Position numbers and translations under genes: made by a program
Shown here: positions 22,601-32,823 of the stretch, in pieces
Numbering within the stretch: position 1 is the first letter of the stretch
How the letters are laid out: each line of letters opens with the position of its first letter
Notes under the pieces: model-generated
What the model saw: only the letters and a program-made list of their open reading frames with translations
Database searches by the model: none
What the model was told of the DNA's origin: nothing
Source of the DNA: Cyanophora paradoxa
Lineage: Eukaryota; Glaucocystophyceae; Cyanophorales; Cyanophoraceae
DNA length: 64,000 nucleotides
Direction of reading: 5' to 3'
NCBI GenBank assembly: GCA_004431415.1
Contig: QPMI01000252.1
Location: 38,309-102,308, forward strand

Positions 22601-23651
22601 CCTGGCTGCCCCACATGGCCGACATGCTCCAGTCCCTCTACCCCACCATCCGCCACCGCCTCTCGACTGCGCTCGCCGCGTGGCACCCGTCGGACGGCTC
22701 GGCGCACGCGCTGCTGGTGCCGTGGCGGACGGTGTGGGAGGGCCAGGGGATGGAGGCCCTGCTGCGCGCCGCCGTGCTGCCCAAGCTGGCGCTGCTGCTG
22801 CGCGACTTCCCCATCAACCCCTTCGAGCAGTACCTCGAGCCCTTCCACTGGGTGACCGCCTGGGCGGACCTCATGCCGGTGGGCATGCTGGCGGGCCTGC
22901 TGGACGCCGAGTTCTTCCCCAAGTGGTACCGCGTGCTCTACGGGTGGCTCGCGCAGCGCCCCAACTTCGAGGAGGTGACGGCGTGGTACATGGGCTGGAA
23001 GGCCCAGCTCCCCGCGGCCGTCGCCGAGACGGAGGCGGCGCGGGCGTGGCTGACGCGCGCCCTCGACCTCATGAACGACGCCGTCTCCGACCCCGACGCC
23101 CCGCCCCGCCCCGAGCTCGCCCCCCCGCCCGACCCCTCCTTCGTCCGCGCCCCCGCCCTGCCCCGCCCCGCCCCGCCCCCTCCTCATCCCTTCGCCTGCA
23201 GGTCTTCCCCGGAGCGCCCGTCGGGGCTGTCGGCGGCTTCCCCGCCGCCCCGCCGCCGCCGCCCCCCCGCCGCCGCCGCCGTCGGAGGGGCCGCGGCGGG
23301 GCGGGGCGGGGCGGCCGCGGCTGGAGGTGCCGGCGGGGCGGCCCGGGGCGGAGCCGCGGGCGTCGTTCCGGGACGTCGTGGAGCGGGCGGCGGCGGAGCA
23401 CGACATCACCTTCCTCCCCACCGGCCGCCGCTCCGCCAGCGGCAAGCCCATCTTCGCCTTCGGGTGCGCGCGAGGGCCCCCGCCGGGCGGCTCGGGGGGC
23501 ACGGGGCGGGCGGCTGACGGGGGGGCGCTGCAGGGCGGTGCACATCATCGTGGCGGAGGACATCGCCTACGTGGGGCGCAAGGGGGACACCGAGTGGGCC
23601 CCCGCCTCCCTCGACGCCCTCCTCCAGCAGGCCGCCCCCGCCCGCCGCTAG
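19678..23651 (+). CDS. TFIP11: TFIP11/NTR1 spliceosome-disassembly factor (G-patch, GCFC)
   Basis: Exons 19678-19729 and from 19789 give [33 protein letters not shown] and then [12 protein letters not shown], the N-terminal motif of the family. An acidic stretch follows, then a canonical G-patch ([20 protein letters not shown] near 21060-21120), a basic/coiled segment, and the long GCFC domain ([84 protein letters not shown]). The C-terminus contains [20 protein letters not shown] and ends at TAG 23649-23651. In yeast and animals this protein activates the DEAH helicase Prp43 to release the intron lariat. The first two introns have ordinary composition; later ones are nearly pure C+G, including a GC donor (TACAAG|GCCCGC). 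Confidence 0.95.
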
Positions 23652-24412
23652 GCCCCGCCCCGCCCCGCCCCTCCCCCACGCCCTCTCTCGCCACCATAGC
23701 ATCCACGGCGCCCACAGCTCGCTTTCGTGCGCGTAGCGCGGGAACTCGAAGCTTCGCGAGACTTCGGAGCACACGGGCCGGGGCCGGGGCCCTTAGGAGC
23801 ACACGGGCTGGGGCCGGGGCCCGGGGGGGACCCGGGACTGCGTTGGGGTGGGGCACTTCACCACATTTTGCCAAGTTGCCCCGCCCCGGCGCGGCACCGC
23901 ATTCTCTGAGCCTCGGCCTCATCACCAGCTTCAAGGCTTAATCGGGCTTACTAGTTAATCGTGACCACTTATCATGATCAGGCTTGCAACTTGGCAATTC
24001 GGCGGCGGCGATCATCGGATCGGAACCGAACTTCGAAACTTGAAACTTCGGAAGTCTAATCTCAGCCGATCATCGCATTTGGGGCCGCGGGGCCCAGCCA
24101 GCTATGAGATGCCACTCAGTGACTGGGCCATGATGACAATCGGGTCATAAGCAAGCCGCTGAGCTCAAGCTGTACGTGTATACTATGATACTACTGTGGG
24201 AGGCTAAGTTGTAACTTGTAGGCTAGCAGGCCTGGGCCCCGACGCCCTGGAACTGCGGCACGCCGCACCGCTGCCCGCTGTGCCACCCCCCCGCACTCGG
24301 GGCGGGCTCCTGCAGCTACCTAGGCCTCGCCGCCCTTGCTGCTGCTGTACACGGAGCCGATCTCCTCTCCTCTCCTCTCCGAGGCGGCCGGGCTCCAGGG
24401 GCGGCCAGACGT
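23652..24412. other. Convergent intergenic region with repeats and GATC/TGATCA-rich DNA
   Basis: A 30-bp unit (GAGCACACGGGCCGGGGCCG...) is tandemly duplicated at 23767-23796 and 23797-23826. From about 23930 the composition becomes AT-richer, with TATCATGATCAGG, GATCATCGGATCGG and the motif GCAACTTGGCAA, which also occurs in the intergenic region near 53000. I find no gene. Confidence 0.6.
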
Positions 24413-24532
24413 TCACGACGTCGACACGCGCGCCCCACGGGCCTTCAGCTCCCGCACCAGGTTCGGCCCCGCCGCCCCCGTAGCGCCCCCGCCCGCTAGG
24501 AACCTGCCGCTGCGCTCAGGCCGGGCGGAGGT

Positions 24533-24582
<50 letters not shown>

Positions 24583-26250
24583 CCGGAGAGGGGTGCGAAA
24601 GCGCGCTCTTTGTGAGCTGAACCCCGCGAGGGCGCCGGGATGCGTCAGCGGAAGCCTCTCGAATGGGGCGCGGGGGCGGGGGTCACCTCGTCGCAGTCCC
24701 GTACGGAGAGGCACCAGAGGGCGGGGCAGGCGGCGAGGAGGCCGGCGAGGCTGGGGGCGTCGTCCGCTCCGAAGGGGCAACGAGCGAAGGAGAGGGAGCG
24801 GAGGGAGGTGTGCGGGCCGGAGAACTGAAGGGCCTCCAAAACGCGACCAGCGCCGTCCACCCTCCCTAGTTTAAGCAGCGCGGGGCGCGTGTGGGCGGCG
24901 TGAGGGGGCAGAGCGTGCGCATCGCACCTCCCGCAGGGCCGCGCCGGCGCGGGATCTCGAGGCGAGGGCGGCGGCCCACCAGTCGGAGCGCGTGAAGCGG
25001 CCGTTGAGGGTGAGAACCCGCAGGGGGGGGAAGGAGCCGGCGGGGGGTGGGGGGAGCGGGGGCCGCTCGGAGACCGCGCTGAACGCGTACATATCATTAT
25101 CAATGGTCAGACTGGAGAGGGCCGGCAGGGCGGCGAGGGCGCGGGCCGAGCCCGGCCCGCCAGGCCCCGCGAAATGGTCGTAAACGTCGCTCGAGATGTA
25201 GAGGGTCTCGAGGGTGGCGGCGGCCCCGCTCCGCTCCAGGCCGCCGAGCGCGACGGGGCGGGGCAACCAGCTGATTTGCAGCTTGCGCAGGCCCGCCACC
25301 AGGAGCAGGTCCTCCCAGCAGCCTGCGCACCCATCAGCGCGGCGTGTATTCGAGGGCGAGGGAACCGGAAGGGAGTACCGTCCAAGACGATCCCCGTCAG
25401 CTCGAGGGTGTGGAGCGACGGGGCGCAGCGGCGGACAATCGCCCCGAGCAGAGTAGAGGCCTCCTCGCAATATTGAGGCATGTCACCGACATTCACCTGC
25501 GCGGAAATACTTGAATGTGAGGCGGCGCGAGCGGCGCCAGGGCAGCAGCGGCAGGCGCGGCAGGCCCTGAGGTAGTGAAGGCTCAGCTTGGCGGCCGGGA
25601 CGGCGGCGAGGGCGTCGAGGCAGGCCCGGAGCTCGCCCGTGGCCCCCGGGGGAAGGGAGAGGAGGCGGAGGGAGACAAGGGAGGGCCAGCAAGGGAGGGC
25701 GGCGAGGAAGCGGGCCCCATGGTTGACTTTGCCGTTCGCGTTGACCGTGACCTCGCGGAGGCCGTTGAGGCGCGGCGCGCGCTCCGCGAGGAACGCGTCG
25801 ACGCCGCCCTCGAGGCCCGCCAGCCAGCGCTCGACAACGGAGATCCAGCCGACGAACTCGAAGAGCGCGAGCGGCCCGCCCGCCGCGTCGATCGCCTCCT
25901 TGAAGCGCTTGCAGACGGCGCGGAGCGCGTGTACCTCGCGCAGCGCCGCGGTCCAACGACGGCCGCCTTCAATCAATGGAAGCTGCGCGCGGCCGCGGTG
26001 GCCATGGCCCCGGCCCAGTTCCGAGTCAGCGCGAGCGCGCTTGCTCTAGCTCAGCTACTATAGCGCTAGCTAATATATACTAAAGCGTCAGAGCGTGCAT
26101 CGGGCGCGCGCCTACCTTTCGTGCCACGGCCCGCAGGATCTTCACGAGCAGCTCGTCGGGGAGCAACACAATTGGCGAGGGCGCTTCTTCCGATTGAAAA
26201 GCTGCCAAAGGCGCCTTAAGCTTCGAATTCTCCTGCAGCTGCATGCGCAT
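24413..26250 (-). CDS. F-box and leucine-rich-repeat protein
   Basis: The first exon holds the F-box start (IVLLPDELLVKILRAVARK). A GTAGGC donor joins it to LPLIEGGRRWTAALREVHAL and RAVCKRFKEAID, completing an F-box-like domain. LRR-type segments follow (LNGLREVTVNANGKVN, LVSLRLLSLPP, LHTLELTGIVLDG, LRKLQISWLP, LETLYISSDVYDHF, LRVLTLNGRFT, LRSLSFARCPFGADD, LWCLSVRDCDEV). Such proteins recruit substrates to SCF ubiquitin ligases. ATG 26250 is the first Met in frame. The last intron contains the 45-base poly-C tract, and the terminal exon (NLVRELKARGARVSTS, TGA 24415-24413) fits only if the donor phase is adjusted, so the 3' end is uncertain. Confidence 0.7.
24537..24581 (-). repeat. 45-base poly-G run, a poly-C tract inside an intron
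   Basis: A pure run of 45 G on the plus strand. Read in the sense of the F-box/LRR gene it is a poly-C tract in the last intron, upstream of the acceptor GCGGCAG. Its exact length in the genome may differ because long homopolymers are hard to sequence. Confidence 0.85.
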
Positions 26251-26781
26251 GCGCAGGGCGCGATCGTCAGCGACAACGACCGCGCCCCGGGCAAAGGATC
26301 GGATGCAGTACGCACCGCAGCGGCGCTCGAAGCAGAAAGTTGGCCGCGCCTGCGCTTCGAATTCGCTGCGCAGGGCCCATCGCTCGAAGCCGCGAGGGTC
26401 CGCTTGCGCATGCCGTCGCGCGTCATTATGTCCTCAGCGATAAAAGCGTGCGGACGTCGACGCGGTACGCGCGCCGATTGCAATTGCCGCTTGAATTGCG
26501 CGCTTCAGAAGTTCGCTCTTAGAGACCTTCCGATCGCGATTCTTTTCCGAAGTTCCAGCGCTAGCGGCTTGTTTAGCATTGCACGTACTCAGCTCTGTTG
26601 AGACGATCGCGAAGCGAGGCGCACCAGGGTGAAATTTCACGTGCACGTTGTTTGACCAGCGCCCGCCAGCGCCGGCCGGGGTAAAGATTGCAGAAGGAGG
26701 GGGGGGGAAGAAGCTCCGAGGGAACGTGAGGTAAGTGGGGTGCGTGATTATCGTCTAGCGGGAGGACGTCAAGAAGCCGCG
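26251..26781. promoter_or_regulatory. Divergent promoter region, F-box gene and P450
   Basis: About 530 bp of mixed composition between two divergent starts. It probably holds 5' untranslated sequence for both genes. A GAGGTAAGTGGGG near 26727 looks like a splice donor, so the P450 may have an untranslated first exon. No promoter motif is recognisable. Confidence 0.4.
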
Positions 26782-27764
26782 ATGGTGGTGCGCTGCGCAT
26801 GTGCATATGCGACGCGGCTCTGCAGTGTCACCGCTTACTCAGAGCTGACGCCGATGCAGCTGGAGGGCGTGTCGTCGAAGGCCGGCTTGATTGCCGGCGG
26901 CGCGGCGGCGGGTCTGGCTGCCCTCGCTGCGGTGGAGCGCGTGGGTATCAGGCATTATGCACAGATGCTTCCGGGTCCTCGGATGTGGGTGCCAGGCCTC
27001 GGGCAGCTCTGGGAGCTCATCTGGTGCGCGCTCCGATGCTTCGGGACCTCTAGATCTGATGCTAGCTGGCGGTTCGCCCCAGGGGTCCGTGGGAGTTCTA
27101 CGAGAGGATGGCCGAGAAGGGTAAGCTTGCTCACGTGGCCGCCGTTAAGCGCGGCTTCACACGCATGCGCAGGACCTCTGGCGTGGGCTTACGTTCTCGG
27201 GAAGGTTTTCATCCACAGCCGCGACTCTGAAAACTCGCGAAAGATTCTCTCCAGCGCTGCGTTCGTACCGTTCCTGTCGCTCAACGCACTAAAGATCCTG
27301 ACGAAGAAGACGAGTGCGTGTCGGTCGATCGGGCGCCTGACACTGGCCGCCAGCGTTTCTTTTTCCTAACGTTGTTTCTATCTCTTTCCATCGCTTTCTT
27401 CTATCCCAGTCGCGTTCATGGTGCGCTGTTGTTCTCCCGCGCTACCGCGCGACGGCCTTTAAATTTCCGGGATCCGATTGCGAGGGCCTCCGCAGGCGGG
27501 TGACGAGCACAAGGCGCTGAAGTCGAGCCTGATTCCGCTCTTTACCCCGAAGGCGATGGCGAACTACCTGCCGATCCAGGAGCGCTGCCTCCGCCAGTTC
27601 ATCGCGAAGTGGACCGAGACCGTCAAGGAGCCCACGGTCCGCGCCGACCGTCGCCGCCGCCGCCGCCAGCCGCGTGCTTTAATTTTTTATAATTCGCTCG
27701 GCAGGAGTTTCGCCCGCTCGCACGCGACGCAACGATGAACACCTCGATCCAGGTCTTCGTCGGT

Positions 27765-27795
<31 letters not shown>

Positions 27796-29217
27796 GCGCC
27801 ACTGCAGCCGACGTGCCGCGCGTCGCCGTCCTCGCAGGCCCGCACGTCGCGGAGGCGACTCGCAGCGAGATCGCGGACATGTACTACGAGATGAACCGCG
27901 GCTTCCTCTGCCTTCCCATCAACCTCCCCGGCACCCAGCTCAACAAGTCGGTCCGCATTCCGCCTCGTTTTGCGACGCGTCGGCGTCGTCGGCGGCGGCG
28001 GGGGCCGACTCGGGGTGCAGGTGAAGGCACGGGAGCGGCTGATCAGGATTTTGAAGGAGATCGCGCAGACCTCCTACTCCCGCATGCAACGCGGCGAGGA
28101 GCCCTTCGTGCGCGCCGCCTCCCTGAGGCGTGCGGGGCGGGCGGCCGATGCGGGGCTGACGGGGCGGGGCAGGGCGTGCTGGACATCTGGATGCAGGAGA
28201 TCCTGGCGGGGGCGGAGAAGAAGACGGGGGAAAAGAGGCTCACGGAGGAGCAGCTCGAGACCGTCTCCTTTACTTTGATGGCCTTCATGTTTGCCAGCCA
28301 GGTGCCCTGCCCCGCCCCGCCCCTGGCCCGCCCCACGCCGGCCGAGCGGGGAGGCAGGACGCGTCGACGTCGTCGCTGGTGTGGGTGGTGACCCTCCTCC
28401 ACAAGCACCCCGAAGTCCTCGTCCGCCCCGCCCCGCCCCGCCCGCCGCCGCCGCCGCCAGGGCCACCCCGCCGAGCTGCGAGCGCAGCAACGGATCCGGG
28501 AGGAGAACGCGCGGCTGAGGCCTCAGGACGAGGCGTTCACGCTGGAGACGCTGAACGAGATGGAGTACATGACGATGGCGGTGAAGGAGGTGCTGCGGTA
28601 CCGCCCGCCGGCGACGATGGTGCCCCACGAGGCCGTGCGCGACACGCCCCTCGGCAGCGACGGCTACGTCGCCAAGAAGGGCACCGTGCGCCCCGCCCAC
28701 CGCGCCCCGGGGCGCCTCGGGCCGACCTGAGTGCGTGCGGGCGGGGGGCAGGTGGTCTTCCCCTCGATCTGGTGCGCCTCGTTCGAGAACTTCACCGACC
28801 CGCACGCCTTCGACCCCGAGCGCTTCAAGTGCCCCCCCCGCGCCCCGCCCCGCCCCGCCGTCCTTGGTCCGACGGGGCGGGCCCGCCGGGCAGCGCGGAG
28901 CGGCGGGAGGACGAGAAGTTCCCGCGGAACATGCTGGTCTTCGGCATGGGGGCGCACGTGTGCCTCGGCAAGGCGTACGCCACCAACCAGCTCAAGATGT
29001 TCACGAGCCTCCTCGCCACGCACGCCGACTGGGACCGCCTCGTCCGCGACGGCGACGACGAGGCCCGCCCCGCCCCCCGCCCGGCCCCGCCCGGCCCCGC
29101 CCGCCCGCGCTGACCCCCGGGCCCTCGCAGATCGTCTTCACGCCGACGATCTGCCCCAAGTCCTGCATGGCATCCTTCAAGCCGGCCGGCTTCGCCCTCA
29201 AGCCCCCGAAGGCGTGA
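26782..29217 (+). CDS. Cytochrome P450, sterol C-22 desaturase type (CYP710/CYP61)
   Basis: After a hydrophobic N-terminal anchor (AGLIAGGAAAGLAALAAV) the exons give PWEFYERMAEKG, AWAYVLGKVFIHSRDSENS, GDEHKALKSSLIPLFTPKAM, the I-helix motif FMFASQDASTSSLVWVV (split by an intron), the K-helix ExxR in MAVKEVLRYRPPATMVPHEA, the PERF motif DPHAFDPERF, and the heme loop LVFGMGAHVCLG with the Cys ligand. The C-terminus is IVFTPTICPKSCM to PPKA, TGA 29215-29217. The A-S-Q-D-A-S-T-S motif and the I-x-P-T-I-C-P-K end are typical of fungal ERG5 (CYP61) and plant CYP710A, which make the C22 double bond of sterols such as ergosterol and stigmasterol. The protein is ER membrane-bound. The start at 26782 or 26853 is uncertain. 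Confidence 0.88.
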
Positions 29218-29520
29218 TTTCAACCCGCATTTCCCTGCCTCATGATCACTCGCGCCCCGGCCGTCCGGCGGCGGCCCGGCGCCACATGTACACCACAGGG
29301 GTTCCGCCCCTCTTGCGAGCTGCTTTGCACAGCAGAATGTACTCCGCCAACGTTTTAATGCAGTTATTATCACCAGGATAGTTCAGTTCGCTTTTGTACG
29401 TTTGATTTCGTGTATTGGTTATGAAGATCAATTTTGCTTTTTCAAGTTTATCCGGGCCGGGGTAGGCCGAGCGCTAGCTAGCTGGGTTGTCCGGCCGAGC
29501 TGCAGCTGCAGGACAGAAGC
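29218..29520. other. P450 to KdsB intergenic stretch
   Basis: 303 bp, AT-richer than the genes (for example ATGCAGTTATTATCACC and TTTTGCTTTTTCAAG). It must contain the P450 3' end and the KdsB promoter. CTAGCTAGCTGG near 29475 repeats the CTAG border motif. I see no gene. Confidence 0.5.
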
Positions 29521-30546
29521 ATGCGCGCCCTTGTCGTCATCCCGGCGAGGTACGGGGCGCAGAGGTTCCCGGCCAAGCCCCTCGCCCAGTTCCGCGGCAA
29601 GCCGATGGTCGTGGTGCGCCCGCGCCGCCCCCGCGAGGCGGCGCGCGGGGCGGCCGAGGGTCGTGCGCGCAGCAAACGTACCTCTCGTGCATGCGCTCGA
29701 AGCTGGCCGATCGCGTGGTCGTGGCCACGGACGACCAGCGGATCGCGGACGCGGTGGCCCAACACGGCGGCGTGGCGCTCATGACCTCGCCCAGCTGCGA
29801 GAACGGTGCGCGCAGGCTCGACGAGGCGCGCGTAGCGCGTCGCGCCGGCTCGATCGGGGGCGGGCGGCAGGGACGGAGCGGGTGCGGGAGGCGGTGGAGC
29901 AGCTGGGCGCGGGCGCGGCGGACGTGGACATCGTGGTGAACGTGCAGGGGGACGAGCCCTGCGTCGACCCCGAGCACATCGACGCCGTCGTCCGCACCCT
30001 CCGCGAGGAGCGCGACGAGTCCGTCGCTGTCGCGTGCGCGCGCCCACCTTGCAGCCTGGGGCACGGCCGCGGGCCTGGTCCGAGCGGGCTCGCGCGCAGG
30101 ACCATCGCGACGCCGCTGCGCGACGAGCGCGCCGCACACGACCGCAACGTCGTCAAGTGCGCGGCCCGCCGCGGCCCCGGGCCCTCGCGGCGCGCGACCG
30201 GGGGCGGCGCAGGTGCGTGCGGACGGCGCAGGGGCGGGCGCTGTACTTCTCGCGGGCGCTGGTGCCGCACAGCAAGAGCGGGGCCTTCGAGCCGGAGCGC
30301 TTCCCCTACCTGCGCCACGTCGGCCTCTACGCCTTCCGCCGCCACTTCCTCCTCCGCCTCCTCCCCGCCCTGCCCCGCTCGCCCCTGCAGGAGTGCGAGG
30401 ACCTCGAGCAGCTGCGCGTGCTGGAGGCCGGCTACGGCATCCGCGTCGAGCTCGTCCCCCGCGCCCTCCCCGGCGTCGACACCCCCGAGGGCCTCGCCGA
30501 CCTCGAGCGCCTCGCCCCGCTCCCCTGGCCCCCCGCGCCCCCGTGA
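29521..30546 (+). CDS. kdsB: CMP-Kdo synthetase (3-deoxy-manno-octulosonate cytidylyltransferase)
   Basis: Joined exons give MRALVVIPARYGAQRFPAKP, LAQFRGKPMV, QTYLSCMRSKLADRVVVATD, DQRIADAVAQHGGVALMTSP, GTERVREAVEQLG, VDIVVNVQGDEPCVDPEHID, ALYFSRALVPHSKSGAF, LRHVGLYAFRRHFLLRLL and LQECEDLEQLRVLEAGYGIR, ending at TGA 30544-30546. The nucleotide-binding start (R-Y-G-x2-R-F-P-x-K-P-L), the VQGDEP motif and the EDLEQLRxLE motif are diagnostic of KdsB. The enzyme activates Kdo as CMP-Kdo. Plants use it for pectin RGII and for a bacterial-type lipid A pathway, and some algae have Kdo in scales or walls. No clear transit peptide is seen. LpxA is encoded 25 kb away. Confidence 0.92.
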
Positions 30547-30590
30547 CCCCCCGCCCCGCCTTGCACTGTCACTTTTGAGGAGACGCCTGC

Positions 30591-32707
30591 CTAGGACTCT
30601 GTCATGCTCTCGGCGCCTGTGCTGGGGGGCGGCGCCGGCGCCTCCCGCGCGCTCAGGATGCTCTCCATGATCTGCCCCCCGCGTCAGCGCCGCCGCCGGC
30701 GAGACGCGAGGCGGGCGCGGGGGCGGGCGGGCCTGGGGTATGGACTCGAGGGCGGAGTCGAGGATGAGCATGCGGTTGAGGCGGGCGGCGGCGATGCCGC
30801 GGGGCACGGGCTCGCGCTCGCGCAGGAGGGCGGCGCGGGCCTCCTCGGGGGTGCCGGGGAGGAGGGCGCGGAGGGCGGCGAGGGCGGGGCGGAGCCAGAG
30901 GAGGGCCCGGTACTCGTGCTCGAAGGTCGTCGCGTCCCAGCGGAACAGCGCGTACAGCAGCATGTCCCCGGGGGCGTACAGCATCCGCCGCCGCTTCTCC
31001 GCCCCCGCATCCTCCCGCTCCGCCTGCATCGCCCCGCTGCACCGGTACTGGTGCGCCACCGCGTGCGCCATCAGCTGCTCCGGGAACGCCTGCCCTCGCC
31101 TCGTCAGATCGAGCGCGGGGCGCGGGACGGGGCCTTGCGGGCCTTGTAGGTGAGGGAGTACATGGCGACGGTGAGCTCGGGGCGGGCGGCGAGGGCGCGC
31201 CGCGTCGCCGGCGACGGGTCGTACAGCAGCGAGATGCGCTCCGAGCACTGCCGCCCCGCATCCGCTCGGGCCCGGACGGGGCGGGGCGGGGGGCGGGGGG
31301 GCGGGACCTTGGGGTGGGCGCCGAGGAGCGGGGAGGAGGAGAGGGGGAAGGGGGAGGTGTTGCCGCGGGAGGAGGGGTCGAGGACGACCTCCGTGATGAC
31401 GGCGACGGGCACGAAGTCCTGCTCCACCCCCGCCACGAACCTGCCGCCCCGGCCCCGCATGCTCGCCCCGAGGCCGGGCGAGGCGCGGGAGGGGGCCGGC
31501 GCACCCGAAGTTGGCGAGGAGGTCGGTGCCGGTCATGGTGTCGTAGCGGGCGAAGAGCTGCTCGCCGGCGCGGCGCGGGTGCACGGAGACGAGGCGGGCG
31601 CGGACGATCTCCTGCTGGGGCGCCTGCCCGCGGAAGAGCCCCGCGAAGGCCTCCCCCTCGGGGTGGCTGTTCGCGAAGTCCAGCCCCGGGACGAGCCCCG
31701 CCGCGTACTTGCGCGACGTCACCATCGCGCACGCCCACCGCAGCCCCTCCTGCGCCCCGCCGCTCGGCCCCGCCCCGCCCACATCCGCCACGGGGGCCGG
31801 CGGGGCGCGCACGAGGCTGGCGAGCTCGGGGGCGATGCCGAACTCCGTCGCGCGCGGCTCCAGCACCTGGCTCTGCATCCGCTGCATCTCCGCCAGCATC
31901 GTCCGCACCATCTCTGCGCCCCGCCCCGCCCCACACGTCGGGCCACGCCGCGGGGCGGGCCGTGGGGGGCGCACGCTGCGTGGCGGGGCTCGGGATCTCC
32001 GGCACGTCCGCCTCCGTCATGTAGAACATCGCGCTCGACTTGCCGGGCAGCATCCGTGCGCCAGCGAATCAAGGCGCGCGGCTGGGCGGCGGCAGCGCTC
32101 GCGGCCGCGGGCGGCGCGCAGGCAGGCGGCAAGGATATGAAGGTAGGGCGCCCAGAAGGAGTCGGCCTTGGACTTCTCCTGCAGGAGCCGCAGCGCGAGG
32201 CACCAGTCCTCGATCCCCTCGAATGTCTGGGGGATTAGCTGCGCCACCGCCGGCGTGCACGTGAGGAACAGAGCCGCCGGGACGTCAATGAGCGCGGTAT
32301 CCGCCTGCCGCCCAGCGCTCTGTTAGATTTGATCGACGCGAGTTTCGGGAGTTGCGCCGGGGCGCGTTGCGGGAATGACGGATCGCACGCCAGGCCTATA
32401 GCGGCGGCGGGGGGATGCGTCCACGCACGGCGACGTCGCGCGTTGCTATGAGGCCGAAGCCGTACGTCGAGCCGAAGTCGTGAATCGCCGAGCCGTTGAA
32501 GACGGCGCCGTTGGAAGTCAACCATCGCGTGATATCTTCTATTTGCCGCTCTGCGCGACCGCAGCGCGGTCGGAGACCGTTGGGCAAGAAGCGCGGTGCC
32601 GCCGGCGGACCTTCAGCTGTGAGCTCCGCAGCAGCAGCGGCCGGAAGCCAGCACGCCAGCAACACCGCCAGCACCGCGCCCACGCATGCCGCCGCGCGGC
32701 GCGACAT
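30591..32707 (-). CDS. SET-domain protein lysine methyltransferase (SETD3/Rubisco LSMT type) with signal anchor
   Basis: The N-terminus MSRRAAACVGAVLAVLLACW LPAAAAA is a signal peptide or anchor. It is followed by the split-SET start (WLTSNGAVFNGSAIHDFGS, YGFGLIATRDVA, ALIDVPAALFLTCTPAVAQL). The core has GLRWACAMVTSRKY, VPGLDFANSHP (the family's N-x-H position) and TMTGTDLLANFG, which replaces the usual N-Y-G. A Rubisco-LSMT substrate-binding-like helical region follows and the gene ends at TAG 30593-30591. The family methylates Rubisco, aldolase, actin or ribosomal proteins. The leader suggests entry into the secretory route, which in complex-plastid algae can lead to the plastid; that is inference. 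The start is 116 bp from the divergent seipin gene. Confidence 0.82.
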
Positions 32708-32823
32708 TCTGCAGTGTACCCGTCCGGGCAAAACTTCGCGCTGCTGAAAGGCGCAAACGAGCACCAGCCCGAAGCGCGGTAGCTATAAGCGCGGGCTAAT
32801 TGTGGCCCGCGCGCGATCCCAGC
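32708..32823. promoter_or_regulatory. 116-bp divergent promoter region
   Basis: The whole gap between the SET-domain gene (minus) and the seipin gene (plus). It contains AGCTATAAGCGCGGG near 32782, a possible TATA-like element for the seipin gene. Confidence 0.4.

Noticed and set aside
24537-24581. Poly-G run as a telomere-like or artificial spacer
   Set aside because: Gene context shows it lies inside an intron in poly-C orientation, and a second such run lies in another intron. Assembly padding would normally be N.
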